Below, piece by piece: positions 41,003-49,149 of a stretch of 64,000 nt of DNA. Position 1 is the stretch's first letter, and each line of letters begins with the position of its first letter. The notes beneath the pieces are model-generated. The model was not told the origin of the DNA. It ran no database searches and saw only the letters and a program-made list of their open reading frames with translations. The stretch is from WHSW01 sp963740055 (GTDB taxonomy: Bacteria > Actinomycetota > Thermoleophilia > Solirubrobacterales > 70-9). Made by a program: the position numbers and the translations under genes. The DNA lies in the NCBI GenBank assembly GCA_963740055.1, contig CAVUCL010000005.1:806001-870000 (forward strand), read 5' to 3'.

Positions 41003-43321
41003 TCAGGCGGCGCGCTCGGCCTCGCCGAGCGCCGGCTGCTCGGCCTCGAAGCGCCGCGAGACGACCTTGGTCACCCCGCCGGTGCCCATCGAGACCCCGT
41101 AGAGGACCTCGGCAGCGTCCATGGTGCGCTTCTGGTGCGTGACGATGATGAACTGCGCCCGGTCCGAGAACCGCTGCACGAGCTGGAGGAAGCGATCGAT
41201 GTTGGCGTCGTCGAGCGCCGCCTCGACCTCGTCGAGGATGTAGAACGGCGACGGGCGCGCGAGGAAGACGGCGAAGACGAAGGCGAGCGCGACGAGCGCC
41301 TTCTCGCCGCCCGAGAGCAGCGAGAGCCGCCGCATCGCCTTGCCGGCGGGCGTGACCTCGATCTCGACCCCCTGACCGCTGAACTCGTCCGCGGGGGGTT
41401 CCTCCTCCTCGGTCGCCTCCGGCTCGGCGCCGCCGAGGACCGCCTTCGGGCCGCGGCTCTCGTCGACGAGGCGCAGCCGGCCGCGGCCACCCGGGAACAG
41501 GTGCTCGACCAGCTCGGTGAAGTTGCGCTCGGTCGCCTCGAAGGTCTGCTCGAAGGCGGCGTGGATCTTGCGGTCGGTCTCGCCGATCAGCGACTGGAGC
41601 TCGGTGAGCGCGGTCTCGAGGTCGGTCCGCTGCGCCTCGAGGCCCTCGACGTGCTCGAGCGCCTGCTCGTACTCGCGCTCGGCGAGCGGGTTGACCGGGC
41701 CGAGCTGCTCGCGCCGCCGGGCGACGCGGTCGAGCTTCGCCTCGATCTCGGCCCGCTCGCCCTCGGCCAGCGGCCGCTCGGCGGCGGTGACCTCGCGGCC
41801 GAGCACTCCGGCGAGCCGCTCGAGCTCGCCCGCGGCCTCCGCGCGGCGGTCGCTGAGATGGGCGACGCGAACCTCGGCCTCGGTGACCGCCTCGCCCGCG
41901 GCTCGCAGCTTCGCCTGCAGCTCGGCCTCCTCGCGAGAGCAGGCGCGCAACGCCTCGGTGACCTCGTCGGCGCCACCCTCCCCGAGCGTCCGCTGCTCGA
42001 GCGCGGCGCCGCGTTCGCCGGCGGCGTCGCGGGCGTCGGCCGCCGCCTCGCAGAGTTCGTCGAGCGCGGCCAGCACCTGCGCCTCGTGCTCGAGCCGGTC
42101 GGCGAGCGAGTCCTGGCGCCTGCTGCCGAGCTCGTCCTCGACCCGCTGCGCGAGCTGGGCCGCGCGTGCGGCCGCCTCGCGCAGCGCCGCGACCGACGCG
42201 CCTCGAGCCGCGTCGGCACCGCCGGCACGGGCGCGGTCGAGCGCGACGCGAGCCGCGTCGAGGGCCTCGCCGATCCGTTCCAGGCCCGCGGTCACCGGGT
42301 CGTCGCCTCGGCCGGCGCCGATCGCCGCTGCGAGCTCCTCGGCGAGTGCCCCGAGGGCAGCCCGGCGGCGCTCGAGCGAGCGCGTGAGCTCCGCCCGGCG
42401 GGAGCCGAGCGCCTCGGTGCGGACCGAGAGTCGCTCGTGTGCCGCCCGCACCGCGGTCAGCCTGCCCCACGCCTCGGTGCGCTCACGGTCGCGCTCGGCG
42501 AGCCGCGTCTCGACCTTGCCGCGGCGCTCGCTGACGTCGGCGAGTTGGGTGTCGAGCTTCGACCGCGCGTCGCGGGCGCCGGTTGCGGCGCCCTCGGCCG
42601 CGGCAAGCTCGGCGTCCTGGCCGTGAAGCTCGGATGCGAGCAGGCGGGCGCGCGCCTCGGCAGCCTCGCGCTCGAGCCGGGCGTGGATGTCGGCCGCCTG
42701 TGCCTGGCGCTTGAGCGGCCGTAGCCGGCTGCGGGCCTCGCGCTCGACGTCGAGCGCGCGGTCGAGGTTGTCCTGGGTGCGCTCGAGCTTGAGCTGAGCT
42801 CGCCGGCGGCGCTTGCGATGCTTGCCGAGCCCCGCGGCCTCCTCGACCAGCAGGCGCCGCTCGCGCGGCGCCGAGAGCACGATCTCCTCGACTCGGCCCT
42901 GGCTGATCACCGAGTGCATCTCGCGGCCGAGGTTGGCGTCGGCGAGCACGTCGACGACGTCGGCGAGCCGCGCCCGGGCCCCGTTGAGCCGGTAGGCGCC
43001 CTCGCCTCCCCGCTCGAGCCGCCGCGCCACCGAGATCTCGGAGAACTCCCCCTCCCCGTCCTCGTTGTCGAGCACCACCTCGACCTCGGCGTAGCGGGCT
43101 TGGCCGATGCCGTCGCCGCCGGCGTAGATCATGTCCTGCATCGACTGCCCGCGGACCGAGAGCGGGCTCTGCTCGCCGAGCGCCCAGAGGACCGCGTCGG
43201 TGACGTTCGACTTGCCGCACCCGTTCGGCCCGACGATCACGCTGACGCCGGGTGAGAAGACGAGCGTGGTGCGCTCGTTGAAGGACTTGAAGCCCTTGAT
43301 CGTGATCGAGCTCAGATGCAT
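41003..43321 (-). CDS. smc: SMC-family chromosome-partition ATPase lacking a visible hinge domain
   Basis: A 772-residue SMC protein. Walker A GPNGCGKS is at residues 31-38 after ITIKGFKSFNERTTL, with the usual VEEAAGLGKHRKRRRRAQLKL block. The C-terminal head has the LSGGEKALVALAFVFA signature from residue 669 and Walker B FYILDEVEAALDD at about 693. Coiled-coil segments run from about 165-330 and 376-600. Where bacterial SMCs carry a hinge of 150-200 residues there are only about 40 Ala/Gly-rich residues (332-375), and total length is about 400 below the family norm. The frame is unbroken. The position between rnc and ftsY is the standard smc locus. Confidence 0.85.
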   Translation of the reverse strand: MHLSSITIKGFKSFNERTTLVFSPGVSVIVGPNGCGKSNVTDAVLWALGEQSPLSVRGQSMQDMIYAGGDGIGQARYAEVEVVLDNEDGEGEFSEISVARRLERGGEGAYRLNGARARLADVVDVLADANLGREMHSVISQGRVEEIVLSAPRERRLLVEEAAGLGKHRKRRRRAQLKLERTQDNLDRALDVEREARSRLRPLKRQAQAADIHARLEREAAEARARLLASELHGQDAELAAAEGAATGARDARSKLDTQLADVSERRGKVETRLAERDRERTEAWGRLTAVRAAHERLSVRTEALGSRRAELTRSLERRRAALGALAEELAAAIGAGRGDDPVTAGLERIGEALDAARVALDRARAGGADAARGASVAALREAAARAAQLAQRVEDELGSRRQDSLADRLEHEAQVLAALDELCEAAADARDAAGERGAALEQRTLGEGGADEVTEALRACSREEAELQAKLRAAGEAVTEAEVRVAHLSDRRAEAAGELERLAGVLGREVTAAERPLAEGERAEIEAKLDRVARRREQLGPVNPLAEREYEQALEHVEGLEAQRTDLETALTELQSLIGETDRKIHAAFEQTFEATERNFTELVEHLFPGGRGRLRLVDESRGPKAVLGGAEPEATEEEEPPADEFSGQGVEIEVTPAGKAMRRLSLLSGGEKALVALAFVFAVFLARPSPFYILDEVEAALDDANIDRFLQLVQRFSDRAQFIIVTHQKRTMDAAEVLYGVSMGTGGVTKVVSRRFEAEQPALGEAERAA

Positions 43322-43365
43322 CGCAGAATGGGAGCCTCGCGCGCGGACCGGACGTGATCGCGCCC

Positions 43366-44094
43366 TCAGGCGAGGCCCTCGAGCGCTTCCTCGGCCGCGG
43401 CCTGCTCGGCCGCCTTCTTCGAGCGCCCCGAGCCGCGCCCGAGCACGGAGCCGTTGACGGTAGCGGCGACCTCGAAGACGCGGTCGTGCGGGGGGCCCGA
43501 CTCGCCGGTGACGTCGTATCGGACCCGCGCACCGTCACGAGCGAGGCGTTCCTGGAGCGCCGACTTGAAGTCGAGCAGGCGCTCGGAGGCGATCGCGATC
43601 TGAGCCGAGAACGCGGCCACCGTCGCCTCCGCGGTGCGCTCGAAGCCGTGGTGCAGGTAGCAGGCGCCGATCACCGCCTCACAGACGGAGGCGAGCGCGC
43701 GCTCCGAGGCGAGCAGCGCGGCGACGTCGATCCCGCCCTCGAGCCGCTCGGGCGCGGCCTCGGAGAGCAGCTCGGGGATCCCGAGCGCGGCGGCGACGTC
43801 GGCGCAGGCGCGACCGCTGACCGCCTGCCCGTGCATCTTCGTCAGCCTGCCGATGTCGGAGCGCGGGTGGGAGCGGAACAGGTGCTCGGCGACGGCGAGG
43901 CCGAGGACGCTGTCGCCGAGGAAGGCGAGCCGGCCGTAGGCGTCGGAGCGGTGCTCGACCCAGGAGGAGTGCGTGAGCGCCTGGCCGCGGAGGGTGAGCG
44001 GCAGCTCGTCGAGCAGCGCCCGCAGCGCGGCGGGCCCGGCCGCAGCGGGCTTGCTCCTGCTCCCCCGCCCGAGCCTGCGGATCCCGCGCGCCAC
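43366..44094 (-). CDS. rnc: ribonuclease III, with altered catalytic residues
   Basis: A 242-residue RNase III: endonuclease domain (about 20-165) and dsRNA-binding domain (DFKSALQERLARDGARVRYDV; GSGRSKKAAEQAAAEEALEGL). The signature reads AYGRLAFLGDSVLGLA: the Asp matching E. coli D45 is kept (Asp61), but the E38 and E41 positions are Gly54 and Ala57. In the second site ASVCEAVIGACYL keeps E117 (Glu139) but has Ser136 at the D114 position. dsRNA cleavage may therefore be altered; relatives may share this, which needs an alignment. The start is GTG 44094, 5 nt after the acpP stop. Confidence 0.85.
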   Translation of the reverse strand: MARGIRRLGRGSRSKPAAAGPAALRALLDELPLTLRGQALTHSSWVEHRSDAYGRLAFLGDSVLGLAVAEHLFRSHPRSDIGRLTKMHGQAVSGRACADVAAALGIPELLSEAAPERLEGGIDVAALLASERALASVCEAVIGACYLHHGFERTAEATVAAFSAQIAIASERLLDFKSALQERLARDGARVRYDVTGESGPPHDRVFEVAATVNGSVLGRGSGRSKKAAEQAAAEEALEGLA

Positions 44095-44099
44095 CGAGG

Positions 44100-44351
44100 T
44101 CAGGCCGGCAACCGTCCGACGACGAAGTCGACCGCGTCGCCGACGGTGGCGATCCGCGCGGCGTCCTGCTCGGAGACCCTGATCCCGTAGGAGTCCTCGA
44201 GCTCCATCACGAGCTCGTAGAGGTCGAGCGAGTCGGCGTCGAGGTCGTCCTTGAAGCTGGTCGACTCCGAGATCTCGGACGGATCGACCTCGAGCTCGGT
44301 GGCCAGGTGCTCGCGAACCTTGGCCATCACCTGGTCCCGATCGTGGCTCAT
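44100..44351 (-). CDS. acpP: acyl carrier protein
   Basis: An 83-residue ACP. The phosphopantetheine Ser lies in DLDADSLDLYELVMELED. The N-terminal VMAKVREHLATELEVDPSEI helix and acidic composition are typical. It carries growing acyl chains for fatty-acid synthesis. Its ATG overlaps the plsX stop by 4 bp (ATGA), and rnc follows after 5 nt, the widespread plsX-acpP-rnc order (here without fab genes between). Confidence 0.93.
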   Translation of the reverse strand: MSHDRDQVMAKVREHLATELEVDPSEISESTSFKDDLDADSLDLYELVMELEDSYGIRVSEQDAARIATVGDAVDFVVGRLPA

Positions 44352-45373
44352 CGCCCCTTCCTATCACGCATCGCCCCGCGGGTCGCGCCCGAGCGCTCGA
44401 GCAGCTCGCCGGTGCGCTCGATCGCGCGCTGCTCGACCGCGCGCGCGGCGAGGCGGATCGCGTTCGCGATCCCGGCCGCGCCCGAGCTCCCGTGCCCGAC
44501 CACCGCGACCCCGCGCAGGCCGAGCAGGATCGCGCCCCCGGTGCTGTCGGGGTCCAGCTCGCGGCGCAGGCCGCCGAGAGCCGGGCGCAGCAACAGGCCG
44601 CCGAGCGCCGCGACCGGGTTCGAGCGCGCCGCGTCGCCGACCGCGTCGCCGACCGCGCGCGCGGTTCCCTCGAGCGTTTTCAGCGCGACGTTGCCGGTGA
44701 AGCCGTCGGTGACGATCACGTCGGCTCGGTCGCCGAGCAGGTCGCGGCCCTCGACGTTGCCGCGGAAGTCGATCGCCTCCGCCTCGCGCAGCGCCGCATT
44801 CGCCTCGACCACCTCCTGGGTCCCCTTGCCCGCCTCCTCGCCGACCGAGAGCAGCGCGACCCGCGGGCGCTCGATCGCGAGCACGGCGGCGGCGAAGGCC
44901 GCTCCGAGGTGGGCGAACTGGACCAGGTCCGTCGCCCGGACCTCGGCGTTCGCGCCCGCGTCGAGGAGCAGGGTCGGAGGACCGTCGCGTCCCGGGACCG
45001 GAATCTGGACGGTGAGCGCCGGCCGGCGGACGCCGTGCAGCCGGCGGAGCGCGAACAGAGCCGCGGTCATCGTCGCGCCCGTCGGCCCTGCGCTCGCGAG
45101 CGCGTCGGCGCGACCCTCGGCGACGTCGGCGGCCGCGAGCACGATCGAGGCCTCGGGGGTCGAGCGCACGGCGGCGACCGGCTCCGCCTCGTTGCCGATC
45201 TCGCCCGCGGCCTCGACGAGCTCGATCGCGTCCTCCGACTCGAGCTCGGCGAGCGCGGCGCGATCGCCGAACACGCGCACGCCGATCCCGTCGCCCGCGG
45301 CCTCCCGGGCACCGGCGACGATCGCCTCCACGCCCCGCTCGGCCCCGCGGCCGTCGAGGGCCACGACCGTCAC
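44348..45373 (-). CDS. plsX: phosphate acyltransferase PlsX
   Basis: A 341-residue PlsX, which makes acyl-phosphate from acyl-ACP at the entry to phospholipid synthesis. The N-terminus MTVVALDGRGAERGVEAIVAG replaces the common AVDAMGGD motif, but later blocks are regular: LLDAGANAEVRATDLVQFAHLG, VALLSVGEEAGKGTQEVVEANAAL, NVEGRDLLGDRADVIVTDGFTGNVALK. The DxMGGD divergence is worth noting. The start is 7 bp after the rpmF stop, and it is coupled to acpP by a 4-bp overlap. Confidence 0.9.
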   Translation of the reverse strand: MTVVALDGRGAERGVEAIVAGAREAAGDGIGVRVFGDRAALAELESEDAIELVEAAGEIGNEAEPVAAVRSTPEASIVLAAADVAEGRADALASAGPTGATMTAALFALRRLHGVRRPALTVQIPVPGRDGPPTLLLDAGANAEVRATDLVQFAHLGAAFAAAVLAIERPRVALLSVGEEAGKGTQEVVEANAALREAEAIDFRGNVEGRDLLGDRADVIVTDGFTGNVALKTLEGTARAVGDAVGDAARSNPVAALGGLLLRPALGGLRRELDPDSTGGAILLGLRGVAVVGHGSSGAAGIANAIRLAARAVEQRAIERTGELLERSGATRGAMRDRKGR

Positions 45374-45380
45374 CGCCGGG

Positions 45381-45590
45381 CTACTCCTCCGAGTCGCTGG
45401 ATTCGCCCTCGCCGACCTCGAACGAGATCACCTCGCGCCCGGCGTAGGTGCCGCAGGTCGGGCAGACGCGGTGCGGAAGCCTCGGGCTGTGACAGCGCGG
45501 GCACTCGTTGACGCGCGGCGTCGCGGCCCTGTGGTTGGCGCGGCGCTGGTCGCGGCGCTGGGCGGAGGTCCTCTTCTTCGGAACGGCCAT
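45381..45590 (-). CDS. rpmF: 50S ribosomal protein L32
   Basis: A 69-residue L32. MAVPKKRTSAQRRDQRRANH is the usual basic start, and the four zinc-ribbon cysteines (ECPRCHSPRLPHRVCPTCGTYAG) are all present, so it is the Cys-containing (zinc-binding) form. An acidic C-terminal end (EGESSDSEE) is added. It lies between the DUF177 gene and plsX, as in most bacteria. Confidence 0.95.
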   Translation of the reverse strand: MAVPKKRTSAQRRDQRRANHRAATPRVNECPRCHSPRLPHRVCPTCGTYAGREVISFEVGEGESSDSEE

Positions 45591-45628
45591 GAGAGCGCGG
45601 AATGGTAGCGGGGCGCCCGCCGGGCGCG

Positions 45629-46147
45629 CTACTGGAGCTCGCGCAGCTTCGCCCACCGCGGGTCGGGCTCGCGCGGGTGCTCGTGGGCGCCGGGAGCGGC
45701 ATCGTTGAGCGGCTCGCCGCAGGCCGGGCACAGCCCCTCGCACTCGGGCCGGCAGAGGATCTGCGCCGGGAGTGAGAGCGCGAGCGCGTCGTGAGCCCAG
45801 GCGTTGAGGTCGAGGACCGCGTCGGTCACGTACGGGCTGCGAAGCTCCTCGTCGTTGGAGGCGGGCTGGTCGACCTCGCGGGCATCGACCTCGACCTCGG
45901 CTCGCGCCGGCTCGAGGCAGCGCATGCACGGCCCGCCGACCGCGCCCGCGAACCGCAGCCGCAACGCATAGCCGGTCGCGGTTCGCGAGACCTCGAGCCG
46001 CGCCGGCACCGATCCCTCGGCGAAGCGGTAGCCGGTGCCCGCGAGCTCGAGCGCGCCAGGGTCGATCTCGAGCTCGAGCCGGGTGCCCTGACCGGGGCTG
46101 AGCGAGAGCCGGGTCAGGTCGATCGTGTGATACTGCGCCGCCGCCAT
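45629..46147 (-). CDS. DUF177/YceD family protein
   Basis: A 172-residue YceD/DUF177 protein, whose family is linked to 23S rRNA accumulation and L32 assembly. It contains CMRCLEPARAEVEVDAREV and the later CRPECEGLCPACGEPL cluster, cysteines probably binding zinc, and ends with DPRWAKLRELQ, the family's conserved end. It lies directly upstream of rpmF, the near-universal arrangement. The ATG at 46147 faces the divergent methyltransferase gene 31 bp away. Confidence 0.88.
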   Translation of the reverse strand: MAAAQYHTIDLTRLSLSPGQGTRLELEIDPGALELAGTGYRFAEGSVPARLEVSRTATGYALRLRFAGAVGGPCMRCLEPARAEVEVDAREVDQPASNDEELRSPYVTDAVLDLNAWAHDALALSLPAQILCRPECEGLCPACGEPLNDAAPGAHEHPREPDPRWAKLRELQ

Positions 46148-46178
46148 GACTTCCCCGTGGTCAAGATAGCGAGCGTCC

Positions 46179-46742
46179 GTGGCGGCGCAATTCCATTTCG
46201 AGCCGGAGCGCTACCTGGAGCTGATCCGCGCCGAGGTGCCGCGCTACGACGAGCTTCAGGACGCGGCGATCGACGCGATCGAGGGATCGCCGAGGACGGT
46301 GCTGGAGCTCGGCGTCGGCACCGGCGAGACGACCAGGCGGCTGCTCGAGCGCCATCCCGAGGCGCGGGTGACCGGGCTCGACGCGAGCCCCGAGATGCTG
46401 TTTCGCGCTCGCGAGCTCGGGATCGAGACGCGCCTGGCGCGGATCGAGGACCCGCTCCCGGACGGACCCTGGGACCTGGTGATCTCGGTGCTCGCCGTCC
46501 ACCACCTCGACGACGAGGGCAAGCGCGACCTGTTTCGCCGGGTGCGCGAGCAGTCGCGGGCGCTGGTCGTCGGCGACGTGGTCGAGGTCGCGCCCGAGCG
46601 CCGGGTGGCGCCGCTCGAGCCCGGCGTCGACATGCCGGCCCCGGCGACGGAGCTCGCGCGCTGGTGCGACGGCGAGCTGCGCTGGGAGGGCGACGACCTG
46701 GCCGTGGTCGGCGCCGTCTACGACCCTGGGAGTGAACGATGA
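46179..46742 (+). CDS. class I SAM-dependent methyltransferase
   Basis: A 187-residue methyltransferase. The SAM-binding motif I is VLELGVGTGETTRRLLERHP, motif II VTGLDASPEMLFRARELG and motif IV DLVISVLAVHHLDDEGK. No substrate domain is visible. The start is GTG 46179, with a GATAGC box 8 nt upstream, and its stop overlaps the crotonase gene by 4 bp. The two genes form a small insertion on the plus strand between two halves of the conserved minus-strand cluster. Confidence 0.8.
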   Translation: MAAQFHFEPERYLELIRAEVPRYDELQDAAIDAIEGSPRTVLELGVGTGETTRRLLERHPEARVTGLDASPEMLFRARELGIETRLARIEDPLPDGPWDLVISVLAVHHLDDEGKRDLFRRVREQSRALVVGDVVEVAPERRVAPLEPGVDMPAPATELARWCDGELRWEGDDLAVVGAVYDPGSER

Positions 46743-47548
46743 GCAAGGTCACCTACGAGAAGCGCGACCGGATCGCCTACCTGACGATCAACCGCCCCGA
46801 GGCCCGAAACGCGATCGACCCCGACGTGCACCAGGCGATGATCCGCGCCTGGACCGACTTCGCCGAGGACGACTCGGTCGAGGTCGCGATCCTCACCGGC
46901 GCCGGCGACGAGGCGTTCTGCTCGGGCGCCGACCTGAAGACCTACATCCCGCCGATCATCGAGAACGCCGGCCCGGCGGAGATCCGCGAGATCGTCGAGC
47001 TCGGCCTGAACGGGTTCACCCGCGGCATGCATCGGCTGCACAAGCCGATCGTCGCCGCGGTCAACGGCTGGGCGCTGGCCGGCGGGCTCGAGACAGCGCT
47101 CGCCTGCGACGTGCGGATCGCCTCCGAGCGGGCGATGTTCGGCTCGTTCGAGGCGCGCCGCGGATACCACCACGGCGACGGCGGACTCGTGCGGCTGGTG
47201 AACGCGTGCGGGGTCTCGGTCGCCTCACACATGCTGCTCACCGCCGAGCCGGTCGACGCGCGCCAGGCGCTCGAGTGGGGCCTGGTGACCAGGGTCGTCC
47301 CCCACGACGAGCTCGGCGCCGAGGCGGAGCGGGTCGCGCGCCAGATCCTGCGCAACTCGCAGCGCGCGGTGCGCTCGGCGAAGCAGACGATCCTCGACGT
47401 GATCGGCCAGCCGCTCGACTTCCAGCTCCGCACCGAGGCCTGGAACGCCTACACCTGCGCCGACCCGGCCGAGACGAAGGCTCTCCTGCGGCGCTTCTAC
47501 GAGAAGACCGACGCCGGGCGCGCCGGGGAGCACGAGACCGAGCTCTGA
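46739..47548 (+). CDS. enoyl-CoA hydratase/isomerase (crotonase) family protein
   Basis: A 269-residue crotonase-fold protein. LTINRPEARNAIDPDVHQAM, the oxyanion hole GAGDEAFCSGADLKTY and VNGWALAGGLETALACDVRIAS are clear. Of the two hydratase glutamates, the first is kept (MFGSFEARRG), but the second is replaced by His (VASHMLLT), so classical hydration is doubtful and isomerase, hydrolase or another reaction is possible. It is translationally coupled to the methyltransferase by ATGA. It converges on the SepIVA-like gene with a GC hairpin-rich gap of 24 bp. Confidence 0.82.
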   Translation: MSKVTYEKRDRIAYLTINRPEARNAIDPDVHQAMIRAWTDFAEDDSVEVAILTGAGDEAFCSGADLKTYIPPIIENAGPAEIREIVELGLNGFTRGMHRLHKPIVAAVNGWALAGGLETALACDVRIASERAMFGSFEARRGYHHGDGGLVRLVNACGVSVASHMLLTAEPVDARQALEWGLVTRVVPHDELGAEAERVARQILRNSQRAVRSAKQTILDVIGQPLDFQLRTEAWNAYTCADPAETKALLRRFYEKTDAGRAGEHETEL

Positions 47549-47572
47549 GCTCGGGCGCGCCCTCGGCGCGAG

Positions 47573-48040
47573 CTACTGAACCTCGACCGGCTCCTCGTCG
47601 CGGCCGGCGAGCCGGTCGCGACCGCGCTGGACGGCGGAGAGGAACTTCTCCAGGTTGACCTCGAGCGTCGAGAGGATCTCGTCGGCGTAGTCCTCGGCGC
47701 CGAGGCGGATCTGGCGCTCGGTCTCGCGCGCGTCCTCGATGATCTCCTCCGCGGCGCGCTCGGCCTGCTTGTAGACCTCCTCGCCGGAGATCAGCCGCTC
47801 CTGCTGCTCGCGCGCCTCCTTGACCACCCGCTCGGCCTCACGCTTGGCCTCGGCGAGCATCTCCTGGCGCTCCTTGACGATCCAGCGCGCCTGCTTGATC
47901 TCCTCGGGGATCGTCGCCCGCATCTGGTCGAGCAGGTCGTAGATCTCCTCGCGATCGACGCGCACCTGGTCCGTCAACGGCACCGGACGCGCGTTGTGGA
48001 TCAGATCGTCGAGCTTGTCTATGAGAACGAGGACGTCCAT
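47573..48040 (-). CDS. SepIVA/DivIVA-like coiled-coil cell-division protein
   Basis: A 155-residue, almost wholly helical protein. After MDVLVLIDKLDDLIHNARPV (the actinobacterial SepIVA-type start) comes a long coiled coil rich in Glu, Arg and Lys (ARWIVKERQEMLAEAKREAE; EARETERQIRLGAEDYADEIL). In mycobacteria SepIVA, needed for septation and envelope growth, lies next to the rnc-DUF177 genes; the same neighbourhood here supports the assignment. It has no membrane helix. The next gene upstream is coaD, 83 bp away. Confidence 0.75.
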   Translation of the reverse strand: MDVLVLIDKLDDLIHNARPVPLTDQVRVDREEIYDLLDQMRATIPEEIKQARWIVKERQEMLAEAKREAERVVKEAREQQERLISGEEVYKQAERAAEEIIEDARETERQIRLGAEDYADEILSTLEVNLEKFLSAVQRGRDRLAGRDEEPVEVQ

Positions 48041-48123
48041 CTGAGTTCCGGAAGCTTACGGGGCGGAGCGGAAATCCGGTGCTATGGGGCGGGTTTCTGC
48101 GGCCCGCTGCAAGCTCCTGCCCA

Positions 48124-48621
48124 TCAGTCTCGGCGCGCTCGCTCGCGCAGGGCCGCGGCGACCGCGGGCGGCACCAGATCGCCGACGTCGCCGCCGAAGG
48201 TCGCCATCTCCTTGACCCCGGTCGACGAGAGGAAGCTGTAGTCGGGCGAGGCGAAGACGTAGACCGACTCGATCTCCGGCGCCAGCTTGCGGTTGAGCTG
48301 GTTCATCTCGAGCTCGTACTCGAAGTCGGAGATCGCGCGGATCCCCTTGATGATCACGTTCGCGTCGCGCTCGCGGGCGAAGTCGACGACCAGGTTGGTG
48401 AAGATCTCGATCTCGACGTTCTCGATCCCGGCGGTCGCCTCGACCAGGAACTGGCGCCGCTCCTCGGCGCTGAACATCGACTTCGACTTGCGGATCCCCT
48501 GGCCGACGACGCCGACGATCACGCGGTCGAAGACCCGCGCGGCCCGGCCGATGATGTCGAGGTGCCCGTTGGTGACCGGGTCGTAGCTGCCGGGGCAGAT
48601 CGCGGTGCCGCCGTTGCTCAT
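48124..48621 (-). CDS. coaD: phosphopantetheine adenylyltransferase
   Basis: A 165-residue CoaD, which makes dephospho-CoA. AICPGSYDPVTNGHLDIIGRAA holds the nucleotidyl-transferase T/HxGH motif (TNGHLD), with IIKGIRAISDFEYELEMNQLN and the C-terminal SFLSSTGVKEMATFGGDV block for pantetheine and ATP. The length is standard. Its ATG overlaps rsmD by 4 bp, the normal rsmD-coaD pairing. Confidence 0.94.
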   Translation of the reverse strand: MSNGGTAICPGSYDPVTNGHLDIIGRAARVFDRVIVGVVGQGIRKSKSMFSAEERRQFLVEATAGIENVEIEIFTNLVVDFARERDANVIIKGIRAISDFEYELEMNQLNRKLAPEIESVYVFASPDYSFLSSTGVKEMATFGGDVGDLVPPAVAAALRERARRD

Positions 48622-49145
48622 CGCTCGCTCCAGATCCTGATCATCGCCTCGCCGATCGTACGCTCGGCGACCAGCGGCAGGTCGAGGTCGAGCGGCCGGC
48701 GCGCCGAGCACTCGACCGCGATCCGGCCCCATTTCGCGAGACGTGCTGGCAGGTGTCGGGCGAGCTCGGGCGCAAGGCGGTCGGCGAGTCTATACGGCGG
48801 GTCGCAGAGGATGAGGCCGAAGCGGTCCTGGGAGCGGTCGAGAAAGCGGATCGCGTCCGAGCGCACGAGCTCGCAGCGGTTGGCGATCGCGAGCGCCTCG
48901 ACGTTGCGCCGCGCGAGCGCGGTCGCGCGGTCGACCAGCACCGCGGAGTCGGCGCCGCGCGAGATCGCCTCGATCGCGAGCGCGCCGGTGCCGCAGAAGA
49001 GGTCGAGGACGCTGAGGTCCGAGACGTCGCCGAGGATCGCGAACAGGGTCTCGCGGGCGCGGTCCGAGGTCGGCCGGACCGCGGCGCTGCGCGCCGGCGG
49101 GGCGATCAGCTTGCGACCTCCGAGCCTTCCTGCCACGACCCTCAT
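48618..49145 (-). CDS. rsmD: 16S rRNA (guanine-966-N2)-methyltransferase
   Basis: A 175-residue RsmD. MRVVAGRLGGRKLIAPPARSA and VRPTSDRARETLFAILGDV are the conserved start, VLDLFCGTGALAIEAISRGA binds SAM, and LILCDPPYRLADRLA contains the DPPY catalytic motif. It modifies G966 of 16S rRNA. It starts 4 bp after the recG stop. Confidence 0.93.
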   Translation of the reverse strand: MRVVAGRLGGRKLIAPPARSAAVRPTSDRARETLFAILGDVSDLSVLDLFCGTGALAIEAISRGADSAVLVDRATALARRNVEALAIANRCELVRSDAIRFLDRSQDRFGLILCDPPYRLADRLAPELARHLPARLAKWGRIAVECSARRPLDLDLPLVAERTIGEAMIRIWSER

Positions 49146-49149
49146 CGGC

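Noticed and set aside
41003..43321. SMC shortened by a frame-shift
   Set aside because: The frame is continuous and both heads are intact; no hinge-like sequence was found in other frames of the region.
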